From an uncultured Acidimicrobiales bacterium (lineage in GTDB: Bacteria > Actinomycetota > Acidimicrobiia > Acidimicrobiales > CADCSY01): a stretch of 52,392 nt of DNA. The DNA lies in the NCBI GenBank assembly GCA_902805555.1, contig CADCSY010000082.1, positions 1-52,392 of the forward strand, given 5' to 3'. Positions 40,717 through 49,143 of this stretch are shown here, in pieces (the stretch's first letter is position 1; the number at the start of each line of letters is the position of its first letter). Both the position numbers and the translations under genes were made by a program. Under the pieces are notes generated by a model that searched no databases, was not told where the DNA came from, and saw only the letters and a list, made by a program, of their open reading frames with translations.

Positions 40717-41610
40717 TCAGCGCAGGTCGACGTCGAGCGCGAGCGTGAGGCAGCGGACCCCACCTCCCGCCTTGAGGAACTCGCCGACGTCGGCCACGGC
40801 CACCTCGAAGCCCCACCGCTCGAGCTGACGGCCGACGCGAGGCGGGCAGCTCGGCATCACGATGTTGCGACCGACCACCACCGAGTTGGCGCAGAACGTC
40901 TCCGCCTCGTGCAGCTCGAGCGCCAGCGGCTCGGGGACCAGCGCCTCCACGACCTTGCGGCCGTGGCCCCCCCACACGCCGGGCGTGGTGATGGCGTGCC
41001 GGTCGTCGAGCGGGCAGAACGTGATGTCGAGGTGGTAGAAGCGCTCGTCGATCAGCTCGACCGGGCGCACCGGCACCTGCAGCTCGTGCGCCACCAGTGG
41101 GTGGGCGGCGACGTCGCTGCGCCAGCGGTGGCCCGAGAGCAGCACGTGACGGAAGGGGAGCGCGTCGCCGGCGCCCTCGTGGACCACGGCGCCCGGCAGC
41201 TCGTGCACCTCCCACCCGTGCTCGCCGAACCAGGCGATGTCGTGCACCATCTCTCCCTGGCGCTCGGGGTTCCGGAAGCGGCTCGCCAGGAACCGGTCGC
41301 CGTTGACGAGCCCGGCGTTGGCCGTGAAGACGAGGTCCGGCAGCCCCTCCTGGGGTGGCTGCTCGTCGACGTCCGCCCCCGCGGCGCGGAGCAGGGCCAC
41401 CAGCGCCTCCCACTGCGCCTGGGCTGCCTCGGGGTCGACGGCGACGCCGTGGTGCATCCAGGGGTTGATCCGGTAGAGCACCTCGAAGTGGGTCGGCCGG
41501 CACATGAGGTACCGGCGGCCCCAGCTGTTCTCCCCCTCACCCACCCCGTCGGCCGAGGCGCCCGCCTGCGCGGCGACCGGCACCGGCACTACGGGACCTC
41601 GGGACGCCAT
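40717..41610 (-). CDS. Dimethylargininase/amidinotransferase-like hydrolase
   Basis: A 297-residue member of the pentein (DDAH/ADI/amidinotransferase) fold. Key segments are PDLVFTANAGLV (acidic substrate-binding loop), FYHLDITFCPL (His-Asp region of the catalytic site) and the C-terminal GGGVRCLTLALD with the nucleophilic Cys. Enzymes of this type hydrolyse methylated arginine or arginine to citrulline, or transfer amidino groups. The first 32 residues are an extension before RRYLMCRPTHF, where relatives begin. It overlaps the AI-2E gene end by 22 bases and is downstream of it. Confidence 0.85.
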   Translation of the reverse strand: MASRGPVVPVPVAAQAGASADGVGEGENSWGRRYLMCRPTHFEVLYRINPWMHHGVAVDPEAAQAQWEALVALLRAAGADVDEQPPQEGLPDLVFTANAGLVNGDRFLASRFRNPERQGEMVHDIAWFGEHGWEVHELPGAVVHEGAGDALPFRHVLLSGHRWRSDVAAHPLVAHELQVPVRPVELIDERFYHLDITFCPLDDRHAITTPGVWGGHGRKVVEALVPEPLALELHEAETFCANSVVVGRNIVMPSCPPRVGRQLERWGFEVAVADVGEFLKAGGGVRCLTLALDVDLR

Positions 41611-42974
41611 CCCGAGGCGGCTCGCCGTCGCTCCTTCGATCTCTCGGACACCGGGCGCTCGGCGGCGCCGACGGTGGGCTCGCCCTTCAGCCGGCCCACC
41701 CGCTCGTCGTAGAGGTCCCTGACGATCACCTGGATGATCCCCGCCGCAGGGATGGCGAGCAGTGCCCCGAGGAAGCCGAACAGCTCCACCCCCGCGAGCA
41801 CGCTCACGAGGACGGCGAGCGGGTTCACGTCGACCGTGCGCGACATGATCGTCACCTGCAGGACGTGGTTCTCGAACTGCTGGTAGACGATGTAGAAGAT
41901 GATGGCGGCGATCCCCGCAGGCGTGCTGTGCAGGAACGACAGGCCGATGGTGGGGATGGCGCCGAGGGTCGCCCCGATGAGGGGGATCAGGTCGCAGAAG
42001 GCCACGAACAAGGCGATCACCTCGGCGTAGGGGACGCCGACGATCCGCAGGAAGCCGTAGGTGGCGACGCCGGCGATGAGGCTGATCAGGAGGTTGCCGA
42101 ACATGTAGCCGCTCACGGCCCGGGCGGCGTCAGCAGCCACCAGCCGCACCCGCTCGCGGTTGCGCAGGGAGATGAGCCCGAGGGCGCCCCGGCACAGCTC
42201 CGGACCCCGCAGCAGCATCAGGAAGGCGAGCACCAGGATCGTGAGCAGCGCGAAGATCCCGTTGAACAGGCTCCGGACCACGCCGAGCGCCGGGGTGCCG
42301 GCGCTGCTGAGCGAGGCCTGGACCCGCGCCTCGTTGTCCTCCACGTACTCCGCCAGGTCGTAGCGCTCGATGAAGCGGCCGATGGCGCCTCGACCCTCCC
42401 TCGCGTCGTCGACCAGCTCCGGCAGGGACGCGACGAAGGTGTCGACCTGGTCGACGATGGGCCGGATGAAGACGTACATCATCCCTCCCACGAGGCCGAG
42501 GCCGAGGAGGAAGACCACCGCGGTGGCCGGCGCCCGCCGCATCCGGAGGCGACGCTGGACCACGTCGACCGCCGGCGCCAGCACGACGGCGACGAAGGCG
42601 GCGACCACCAGCCAGGCGATCACCCGCCCCAGCTGGCGGAGCAGCAGGTAGCCGAGGAGGACCACCACGACGCAGGTGATGGTGGCCACGATGGTCCGCC
42701 ACGGCACCGGGTGGGACGGGTCGGCCCGGGGGAGCAGGGCGAGGCCCTCCGGCGGCGCCGGCGGGCGGGCCGCCTCGTGCTGACGTGAGGCGCCGGCGAC
42801 CGTTGCGGGACCGGCCCCGTCTCCCACCTCCGGCGGGCCTGCTGCTTCAGCCACCTCCGGCGGGCCTGCTGCTTCAGCCACCTCCGGCGGGCCTGCTGCT
42901 TCAGCCACCTCCGGCGGGCCTGCTGCTTCAGCCACCTCCGGCGGGTCCTGCTCGCCGACCGGAGGGTGGGCCAT
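41589..42974 (-). CDS. AI-2E family permease with N-terminal repeat tail
   Basis: A 461-residue membrane protein of the AI-2E/PerM family. The core (about 85-430) has eight or so helices with LRQLGRVIAWLVVAAFVAVVLAP, the long central amphipathic part, and the end DLIPLIGATLGAIPTIGLSF, a strong family signature. The first 80 residues are a cytoplasmic tail that includes four copies of PPEVAEAAG from a 27-bp tandem repeat. Members transport signals, organic acids or sodium, so the name alone does not set the substrate. ATG 42974 lies six bases after TACGCT. The downstream DDAH-like gene overlaps by 22 bases. Confidence 0.87.
   Translation of the reverse strand: MAHPPVGEQDPPEVAEAAGPPEVAEAAGPPEVAEAAGPPEVAEAAGPPEVGDGAGPATVAGASRQHEAARPPAPPEGLALLPRADPSHPVPWRTIVATITCVVVVLLGYLLLRQLGRVIAWLVVAAFVAVVLAPAVDVVQRRLRMRRAPATAVVFLLGLGLVGGMMYVFIRPIVDQVDTFVASLPELVDDAREGRGAIGRFIERYDLAEYVEDNEARVQASLSSAGTPALGVVRSLFNGIFALLTILVLAFLMLLRGPELCRGALGLISLRNRERVRLVAADAARAVSGYMFGNLLISLIAGVATYGFLRIVGVPYAEVIALFVAFCDLIPLIGATLGAIPTIGLSFLHSTPAGIAAIIFYIVYQQFENHVLQVTIMSRTVDVNPLAVLVSVLAGVELFGFLGALLAIPAAGIIQVIVRDLYDERVGRLKGEPTVGAAERPVSERSKERRRAASGWRPEVP
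42824..42945 (-). repeat. 27-bp tandem repeat, four full copies and one part
   Basis: Identical 27-base units start at 42824, 42851, 42878 and 42905; a 14-base partial unit follows at 42932-42945. They encode PPEVAEAAG on the minus strand, so copy-number changes would keep the frame. Confidence 0.85.
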
Positions 42975-42980
42975 GCGCGG

Positions 42981-42986
42981 AGCGTA
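42981..42986 (-). promoter_or_regulatory. -10 hexamer TACGCT, leaderless AI-2E gene
   Basis: On the minus strand TACGCT ends six bases before ATG 42974. Confidence 0.5.
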
Positions 42987-43031
42987 CCCACGTGCCCACC
43001 GCCGACGTCGCCACCCCGAGGTCGACCCGGT

Positions 43032-43037
43032 TACGCT
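43032..43037 (+). promoter_or_regulatory. -10 hexamer TACGCT of the NifU-N-like gene
   Basis: TACGCT ends nine bases before ATG 43047, the longest gap among the leaderless candidates. The same hexamer serves the opposing gene 50 bases away. Confidence 0.4.
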
Positions 43038-43046
43038 CGGCCCGTC

Positions 43047-43406
43047 ATGGGCCAGCAGATCACCGTCGTCGAGAAGCCTGCGGCAACGCCCGGTGTGGTG
43101 CGCTTCGAGACGAACCGTTCCATCACGGGGATGGCCCACGAGCGCTACGAGCGGGGCCGGGAGATCCCAGGCGACCGTCCACCCGACGAGCTCGCACGCC
43201 GGCTCTTCGCCCGTGGTGGGATCGACGGGATCCACATCTACTCCAACGTCATCACCGTGGACCTGGCCAGCGGCGCCGGCACCGAGGGCATGCGGGACCT
43301 GATCCACGAGCTGTTCACGTTCTACCGACCGGGGGTGGTGGCCGGCCCCGACGGGATGGCGCTGCCGGACACCGGCGCCGTGGCGCCGGCCGCTCCCACC
43401 TCGTAG
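43047..43406 (+). CDS. NifU N-terminal-like (Nfu_N) hypothetical protein
   Basis: A 119-residue protein with GVVRFETNRSITGMAHERY and ARRLFARGGIDGIHIYSNVITVDLASG, a pattern of strand, helix, strand like the Nfu_N domain of iron-sulfur scaffold proteins. It lacks the C-terminal CxxC of Nfu, so it is not a full scaffold. Similar short proteins are conserved in actinobacteria without a known role. Assignment is tentative. It is divergent from the AI-2E gene. Confidence 0.5.
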   Translation: MGQQITVVEKPAATPGVVRFETNRSITGMAHERYERGREIPGDRPPDELARRLFARGGIDGIHIYSNVITVDLASGAGTEGMRDLIHELFTFYRPGVVAGPDGMALPDTGAVAPAAPTS

Positions 43407-43518
43407 CGCGGAGCAGGCGGGGCCTGCCCGACTGGTAGACCGGGGCGATGCCGAGCAGCGCTCGCGAGGTGACGCTCGGCCGTCCAGCACCGGACCCCGC
43501 CCACCAGGGGCCGGAGGG

Positions 43519-46194
43519 GTGAGCGACGGAGGGGCGGGGGCGTCTCCACCCGCGCCCCCGCCGCACTGGGCCGCCGACGTGGTCCTGGCTGACGGCAGCA
43601 CCGTGCACGTGCGACCCATCACGCCGATGGACGCCGACGCCCTCGTCGACTTCCACAGCCGCCTGTCGCCGCGCACGATCCACTTCAGGTTCTTCTCGCC
43701 CCGCCCCCGCTTGTCGCCTCGGGAGATCGAGCGGTTCACCACCGTGGACCACGACGACCGGGTGGCCCTGGTGGCCGAGCTCGGCCACGAGCTCGTCGCC
43801 GTCGCCCGCTACGACCGGCTGCCGGGCACGTCGGCGGCCGAGGTCGCGTTCGTGGTCGGGGACGGTCACCAGGGCCGCGGGGTCGGCACCCTGCTCCTGG
43901 AGCACCTCGCCGCCGCCGCCCGCGAGCGCGGCATCACCCGCTTCTTCGCGGACACCCTCCCCGACAACCGCCGGATGATCGGGGTCTTCCGAGACGCCGG
44001 TTGGGCCACCTCGGCCAAGCTCGAGGACGGGGTGGTGCGGATCGAGTTCGCCATCGAGCCCACCAGCAACGCCACGACCGCACAGCAGCTGCGGGAGCAG
44101 CGGGCCGACGCCCGGTCGGTGGCCCGCCTGCTCGAGCCCGCCTCGATCGCCGTGATCGGCGCCAGCCGGCGACCCGGCACCACCGGCCACGAGCTGCTCA
44201 GGAACCTCGTCGACGGCGGCTTCACCGGCGCCCTCCACGCCGTGCACCCGGTGGCCCACGAGGTGGCCGGCGTGGAGGCGGTGGCGGCGATCGAGGACGT
44301 GCCGGGTGACGTCGACCTGGCCGTGGTGGTGGTGCCGGCGGCGGCGGTGCGGGAGGTGGTGCTGGCCTGCGCTCGCAAGCACGTCCGGGGCCTGCTCGTG
44401 GTCTCGGCCGGGTTCGCCGAGACCGGGAGGGAGGGGGCGGCCGACGAGCGGGAGGTGGTGGCGCTCGCCCGCCGGAACGGCATGCGGGTGATCGGTCCGA
44501 ACAGCATGGGCGTGGTGAACACCGACCCGTCCGTGTCGCTGCAGGCGGTGCTGGGCGGAGCCCCCGCGCTCGAGGGCAGGGTCGGCTTCCTCTCCCAGTC
44601 CGGGGCGCTCGGCGTCGCCATCCTGGAGTGGGCGACGCGCCTCGGGCTCGGTGTCTCCAGCTTCGTGTCGGTCGGCAACAAGGCCGACGTCTCGGGCAAC
44701 GACCTGCTCCAGTGGTGGGAGGCCGACGAGCGGACCGACGTGGTCCTGCTCTACCTCGAGAGCTTCGGCAACCCCAGGAAGTTCGCCAGGGTGGCGAGGC
44801 GGGTCGGGCGCACGAAGCCGGTGGTGGCCGTCAAGAGCAGGCGCCCCTCGCTCGGCGACGATGCTGCGGTCGACGCCCTCTTCCGCCAGACCGGGGTCAT
44901 CAGGGTCGACACCCTCGAGCAGCTGTTCGAGACGGGCCTCGTCCTCGCCCGCATGCCTCGTCCCGCCGGCCGGCGGGTCGCCGTGCTGTCCGCCGCCGGC
45001 GGGCCCGGCCTGCTCGCCGCCGACGCCTGCGAGGCTGCAGGCCTCCAGGTGCCGGGCCTGGGTGACGCGACCCGCGCCGTCCTGCGAGCCGTCCTGCCCG
45101 AGGGCTCCACGGTCGGCAACCCCGTCCAGCTGTCGCCCCGGTCGACCGTGGAGCACTACGTCGAGGCGCTGCGGACGCTGGTCGCGGCGGTGGAGGTCGA
45201 CGCCGTGATCGTGATCCTCACCCCGCCCGTGCGGGATGACGCCGACGACCTCGCTGCAGCCGTCTCCGGGGAGGTCGCAGCCTCGGGCAAGCCGGTGCTG
45301 GCCAACCTCCTGACCCCCGACGGCGACCTCGCCCAGGTGGGGCCGCTCCCGACCTTCCGCTCACCCGAGGCGGCGGCGTTCGCCCTGGCGAGGGCGTCGG
45401 ACTACGCCGAGTGGCGGGCGCTGCCCGCCGGTCGGATGCCCGAGCTGCCGGGCGTCGACCTCCTGGCCGCCCGCCTGCTCGTCGACGCAGCCCTGGCCGA
45501 GCACCCCCGTGGGCTGTGGCTCCCGATCGACGACGCCGTCGCCCTCCTCTCCTACGTGGGGATCGGCGTCACCCCCACCGAGGTCGTGCTCGACGCCGAG
45601 GAGGCGGTGGCCGAGGCCGAGCGGCTCGGTTGGCCGGTGGCGCTCCGCCCGGCCGGTGGTGCCGTCGCGCCCGGTCGCCGGAGGGTGTGGAAGGACCTCG
45701 GCGACCCGGACCAGGTCCGTGCTGCGTTCGCGGACGTGGTGACGGGCGTGGCTCCCGGGACGGACCTCATGCCTCCTGCCGCCGTCGTGCAGCCGATGGT
45801 GGCGAACGGCGCCGAGCTCGAGGTGGGGGTGCGCCCCGACCCGCTCTTCGGGAACCTGATCCGGTTGTCGGTGGGAGGGCCGTCGGCCGACCTGATCGCC
45901 GACGAGGCCCATCGGACGACCCCCCTGACCGACCTCGACGCCGCCGACCTCGTGCGGTCGCTGCGCACCGTCGACCTGCTGTTCGACGGGTGCCACGGCC
46001 GTCCGGTCGAGACGGCCGCCGTCGAGGACCTGCTCCTGCGGGTCGGGCGGCTGGTCGAGGAGCTCCCCGAGGTGGTGGAGCTCGAGCTCGACCCCGTCGT
46101 CGTGACGCCGGCGGGCGCCACCACCGCTGGCGCCTGGGTGCGCCTCGCCCAGTGGCGCCCGGGTCCCGAGCTCGCCCTGCGTCGCCTGCGCTGA
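43519..46194 (+). CDS. GNAT-acyl-CoA synthetase (ADP-forming) fusion, Pat-like
   Basis: An 891-residue protein. The N-terminus (about 20-180) is a GNAT domain with DGHQGRGVGTLLLEHL as the acetyl-CoA loop; the rest follows ADP-forming acyl-CoA synthetase order: CoA-binding (about 205-335), succinyl-CoA-synthetase-like flavodoxin (about 345-630) and ATP-grasp-like (about 655-880). This is the order seen in Streptomyces PatA-type protein acetyltransferases. The catalytic-His segment (usually SHTxx after KSGR) is absent: the sequence reads KSRRPSLGDDAAVDALF. The ATP-grasp start also lacks the usual HKSD-GGV pattern. The synthetase half is probably regulatory, and the likely job is lysine acetylation of metabolic enzymes such as acetyl-CoA synthetase. 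GTG 43519 has GGAGGG before it. Confidence 0.87.
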   Translation: MSDGGAGASPPAPPPHWAADVVLADGSTVHVRPITPMDADALVDFHSRLSPRTIHFRFFSPRPRLSPREIERFTTVDHDDRVALVAELGHELVAVARYDRLPGTSAAEVAFVVGDGHQGRGVGTLLLEHLAAAARERGITRFFADTLPDNRRMIGVFRDAGWATSAKLEDGVVRIEFAIEPTSNATTAQQLREQRADARSVARLLEPASIAVIGASRRPGTTGHELLRNLVDGGFTGALHAVHPVAHEVAGVEAVAAIEDVPGDVDLAVVVVPAAAVREVVLACARKHVRGLLVVSAGFAETGREGAADEREVVALARRNGMRVIGPNSMGVVNTDPSVSLQAVLGGAPALEGRVGFLSQSGALGVAILEWATRLGLGVSSFVSVGNKADVSGNDLLQWWEADERTDVVLLYLESFGNPRKFARVARRVGRTKPVVAVKSRRPSLGDDAAVDALFRQTGVIRVDTLEQLFETGLVLARMPRPAGRRVAVLSAAGGPGLLAADACEAAGLQVPGLGDATRAVLRAVLPEGSTVGNPVQLSPRSTVEHYVEALRTLVAAVEVDAVIVILTPPVRDDADDLAAAVSGEVAASGKPVLANLLTPDGDLAQVGPLPTFRSPEAAAFALARASDYAEWRALPAGRMPELPGVDLLAARLLVDAALAEHPRGLWLPIDDAVALLSYVGIGVTPTEVVLDAEEAVAEAERLGWPVALRPAGGAVAPGRRRVWKDLGDPDQVRAAFADVVTGVAPGTDLMPPAAVVQPMVANGAELEVGVRPDPLFGNLIRLSVGGPSADLIADEAHRTTPLTDLDAADLVRSLRTVDLLFDGCHGRPVETAAVEDLLLRVGRLVEELPEVVELELDPVVVTPAGATTAGAWVRLAQWRPGPELALRRLR

Positions 46195-46278
46195 GCCCGT
46201 CCGCACCGTTCGTCCACGCCTCTGTCGCCCGACCCGGGCCGACGTCGGCTCGGAGGGTGGGCTGACCCGAGCCACAGG

Positions 46279-46298
46279 TAGGCGCGGCGGTGCGCCTA
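46279..46298. promoter_or_regulatory. Palindrome TAGGCGC-N6-GCGCCTA over the -10
   Basis: The seven-base arms are exact complements (46279-46285 and 46292-46298). Its last two bases form the TA of the -10 TAGGTT, so a bound protein would block the promoter of the B12-binding regulator; autoregulation is likely. A second inverted repeat GGCTCGG/CCGAGCC lies at 46247-46273. Confidence 0.5.
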
Positions 46299-46302
46299 GG
46301 TT
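46297..46302 (+). promoter_or_regulatory. -10 hexamer TAGGTT, leaderless B12-regulator gene
   Basis: TAGGTT ends six bases before ATG 46309 and overlaps the palindrome at 46279-46298. Confidence 0.5.
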
Positions 46303-46308
46303 CGAAAG

Positions 46309-47181
46309 ATGGAAGAGCGTCTCGACGGTGCGGGTGCGCCGTCGGCGACGATGACCCTCCAGGCTGCGGCGGAGGCGCTCGGGGTCCACTACATGACCGC
46401 CTACCGCTACGTCCGCCTCGGCCTGCTCCCCGCCACCAAGGTGGCAGGTGCCTGGGAGGTGCCGAAGGACGAGGTCGACCGGATGCTGGCCGAGCGGTTG
46501 ACCGACCAGGGCGGGCGTCCCGCCGGCGGTCGGGTCCACCCCGCCCCGTGGGCGTCCCGGCTCGAGGCCCGGCTCATGGCCGGGGACGAGCGGGGTTCGT
46601 GGGGCGTGGTGGAGGGGGCGCTCTCGTCGGGGATGGACCCGAACGAGATCTACATCGACCTCCTCGTCCCCTCGCTGCGGGGCATCGGCGACGCCTGGGC
46701 CGAGGGCAGGATCGACGTCGGCGTCGAGCACCGCGCCAGCGTGATCGTGATGCGGCTCATCGGTCGCCTCGGTCCGCGGTTCAACCGCCGTGGTCAGACG
46801 AGGGGCAGCGTCGTCCTCGGCGCCCCCGCCGGCGACAGCCACGGGCTGCCGACAGCGCTGCTCGCCGACCTGGTGCGGGGGGCGGGCTTCACCGTCGCCG
46901 ACCTGGGTGCCGACACCCCGCACGAGTCCTTCGTCCACACGGCGAGGGAGGTCGAGCGCCTGGTCGCGGTGGGGGTCGGGGTGACGACGGTCGACAACGA
47001 CGCCTCGGTCCGAGCGCTCACCAGCGCGCTCCACCTCGCCCTCCCCGACACCCCCGTCCTGGTGGGGGGCTCGGCCGTCCGCGACGAGGACCACGCCCGG
47101 TCCCTCGGCGCCGACGGCTGGGCTCCCGACGGACCCGCGGCGCTCGCGCTGCTGGAGGAGGTCGTGGCGGCGGCGGGCTGA
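46309..47181 (+). CDS. Cobalamin-binding transcription regulator, CarH-like
   Basis: A 290-residue protein: a helix-turn-helix domain of the excisionase/MerR type (about 15-62, TLQAAAEALGVHYMTAYRYV), a four-helix B12 cap domain (about 80-155) and a Rossmann B12-binding domain (about 165-285, GAPAGDSHGLPTALL). The photoreceptor motif W-x9-EH is present as W130-E140-H141, nearly the same numbering as Trp131-Glu141-His142 of Thermus CarH, and His178 in DSH stands for the cobalt ligand (His177). It should bind adenosylcobalamin, form a tetramer on DNA in the dark and release when lit. It is leaderless with a palindrome over its -10, so it probably represses itself. A light role is inferred, not shown. 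Confidence 0.82.
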   Translation: MEERLDGAGAPSATMTLQAAAEALGVHYMTAYRYVRLGLLPATKVAGAWEVPKDEVDRMLAERLTDQGGRPAGGRVHPAPWASRLEARLMAGDERGSWGVVEGALSSGMDPNEIYIDLLVPSLRGIGDAWAEGRIDVGVEHRASVIVMRLIGRLGPRFNRRGQTRGSVVLGAPAGDSHGLPTALLADLVRGAGFTVADLGADTPHESFVHTAREVERLVAVGVGVTTVDNDASVRALTSALHLALPDTPVLVGGSAVRDEDHARSLGADGWAPDGPAALALLEEVVAAAG

Positions 47182-47202
47182 CGGGGCCCGGCTCGCCGGC
47201 TC

Positions 47203-49143
47203 TCAGGCGGTGCCGCTGTCGAGGGCCGGCGCGCTGCCGGTGTGGGAGGCCCAGGTGGCGTGCATCGCTGCGTACCGGCCCCCGAGGGCGACGAGCTCGT
47301 CGTGGCTGCCCAGCTCGACGATCCTGCCGTCGTCGACGACGCCGATCCGGTCGGCGCGCATGGCGGTCGCCAGGCGGTGGGCGATGACGATGGCCGTCCT
47401 CCCCTCGAGCAGCACGTCGAGGGCGTGCTCGATCTTCGCCTCCGAGCGCAGGTCGAGGTTCGAGGTCGCCTCGTCGAGGACGAGCACGCGGGGGCGGGCG
47501 AGGAAGGCGCGGGCGAGCGCCAGCAGCTGGCGCTCACCCGACGACAGCGCAACCCCCCGCTCGTGCACCGCCGTGTCGATGCCCGCTGGCAGCCGTTCGA
47601 CGAGGTCGTCGATGCCGACCGCCCGGCACGCCTCGAGCACCTCGTCCTCTGTGGCGTCGGGGCGGGCGAAGGCGATGTTGTCCCGCATCGACCCGCCGAA
47701 GAGGAACGCCTCCTGGGGCACCACGCCGAGCTGGCGGCGCAGCGACGTGAGGGTGACGTCGCGGAGGTCGTGGCCGTCGAGCAGCACCCGACCCTCCAGC
47801 GGGTCGTGGAACCGGGTCACGAGCTTGGCCATGGTCGACTTGCCTGCGCCGGTCGCCCCCACGAGCGCGAACGTCTCGCCCGCCCCGATCGTGAGGTCGA
47901 CGTCGGCCAGGACCGGTCGGGCCGGGTCGTAGCCGAAGGTCACGTGGTCGAAGCGGATCTCACCCCGCACCGGTGGGAGCTCGATGGCGTCGGGGGACTC
48001 CGGCACGCTCGGCTCGGTGCCCAGCAGGTCGCGCAGCTTGGCGACCGACGCCTGGCCCTTCTGGTACGTGTCGTACAGCTGCACCATCTGCTGGATCGGG
48101 GCGAAGAACGCCGTCAGGTAGAGGACGAAGGCGGCCAGCTCGCCGATCTGCAGGTCGTCGCGCAGCACCATCCGGCCGCCGACGAGGAGGATGAACGCCT
48201 GGCCGGCGATGCCGATCGCCTCCACGCTCGGTCCGTAGATCGCACCCACCCTCGCCGTCTCGTCGTTGGCGGCCCTGTAGTCGCCGGCGACGTTGCGGTG
48301 CTCGACGATGTTGTGGCGCTGGCGGTTGTGGGCGGTGACGATGCGGATGCCCGAGAGGTTCTCGGCGAGGTGGGCGAGCACGTCCGCGATCCGGTCGCGG
48401 ACCACGCCGTAGCTGCGCAGCGACGCCCCCCGGAACCACCACGTCAGGGCGACCATGCCCGGCACCACGACGAGCAGCGTGACCGCCGCGAGCTCCACGT
48501 CCATGCTGAACAGCACGCCCGTGACGACGACCACGGTGAGGCCCTGGACCACCATCTGCACGAGGCCGTCCTGGAACAGGGCCGTGAGGGAGTCGAGGTC
48601 GCTCGTCATCCTCGTCATCAGCCGCCCGGCCTTCTCCTCGGTGAAGAAGCTGACCGACAGCCGCTGGAGGTGGGAGAAGATCCGGATGCGGAGGTCGAAC
48701 AGGAGCGACTCGCCCACCCTGCCGGTCCAGGCGATGCGGGCTGCGCTCGCCATCGCGTTCACGACGACGGCGAGCAGGTAGAGCCCGGCCACGACCACCA
48801 GGGTCGTGCGGCTCCCGCCTCGGATGCCGCGGTCGATCCCGATCTGGGTGAGCAGGGGCCCGGCCTGCATGGCGACCGTCTCCACCACCACGAGGCCGAG
48901 CGCGCCGACGAGCGCCAGGCGGTGCGGTCGGAGGAACCGCCGCAGGGTGAAGGGCCGCCGGTCGAAGCCGACGTGGCTGAACTCGACGTGACCGGCTGCC
49001 GGGTGCTCGGGCTCCTGCTCGAGGAGCCCGTCGACCCGGGACTGCAGCTCCGGGGGGATGCCGGCGAACGGGAGCCCGCTCGCCGCGCCGCCGCCGCCGA
49101 ACCCGCCGCCGAAGCTCGGGCCTGCGCCCCCGCCCCACGCCAT
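47203..49143 (-). CDS. ABC exporter subunit 2 (canonical catalytic site)
   Basis: A 646-residue half-transporter with six membrane helices (about 65-345) and one nucleotide-binding domain (about 390-630). Walker A is GATGAGKST, Q-loop VPQEAFLFGG, signature LSSGERQ, Walker B VLVLDEATSN with the catalytic Glu. The N-terminus is glycine-rich (GGGFGGGGAASGLPFAG), a frequent actinobacterial feature. Its signature deviates at the third position, as expected of the subunit that completes the degenerate site of a heterodimer. It starts at ATG 49143, one base overlapping the upstream TGA (TGATG), so the pair is coupled. Substrates are probably drugs or lipids. Confidence 0.9.
   Translation of the reverse strand: MAWGGGAGPSFGGGFGGGGAASGLPFAGIPPELQSRVDGLLEQEPEHPAAGHVEFSHVGFDRRPFTLRRFLRPHRLALVGALGLVVVETVAMQAGPLLTQIGIDRGIRGGSRTTLVVVAGLYLLAVVVNAMASAARIAWTGRVGESLLFDLRIRIFSHLQRLSVSFFTEEKAGRLMTRMTSDLDSLTALFQDGLVQMVVQGLTVVVVTGVLFSMDVELAAVTLLVVVPGMVALTWWFRGASLRSYGVVRDRIADVLAHLAENLSGIRIVTAHNRQRHNIVEHRNVAGDYRAANDETARVGAIYGPSVEAIGIAGQAFILLVGGRMVLRDDLQIGELAAFVLYLTAFFAPIQQMVQLYDTYQKGQASVAKLRDLLGTEPSVPESPDAIELPPVRGEIRFDHVTFGYDPARPVLADVDLTIGAGETFALVGATGAGKSTMAKLVTRFHDPLEGRVLLDGHDLRDVTLTSLRRQLGVVPQEAFLFGGSMRDNIAFARPDATEDEVLEACRAVGIDDLVERLPAGIDTAVHERGVALSSGERQLLALARAFLARPRVLVLDEATSNLDLRSEAKIEHALDVLLEGRTAIVIAHRLATAMRADRIGVVDDGRIVELGSHDELVALGGRYAAMHATWASHTGSAPALDSGTA

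Noticed and set aside
42824-42945. The 27-bp tandem repeat as a CRISPR array
   Set aside because: There are no spacers; the units abut and stay in frame inside a gene.
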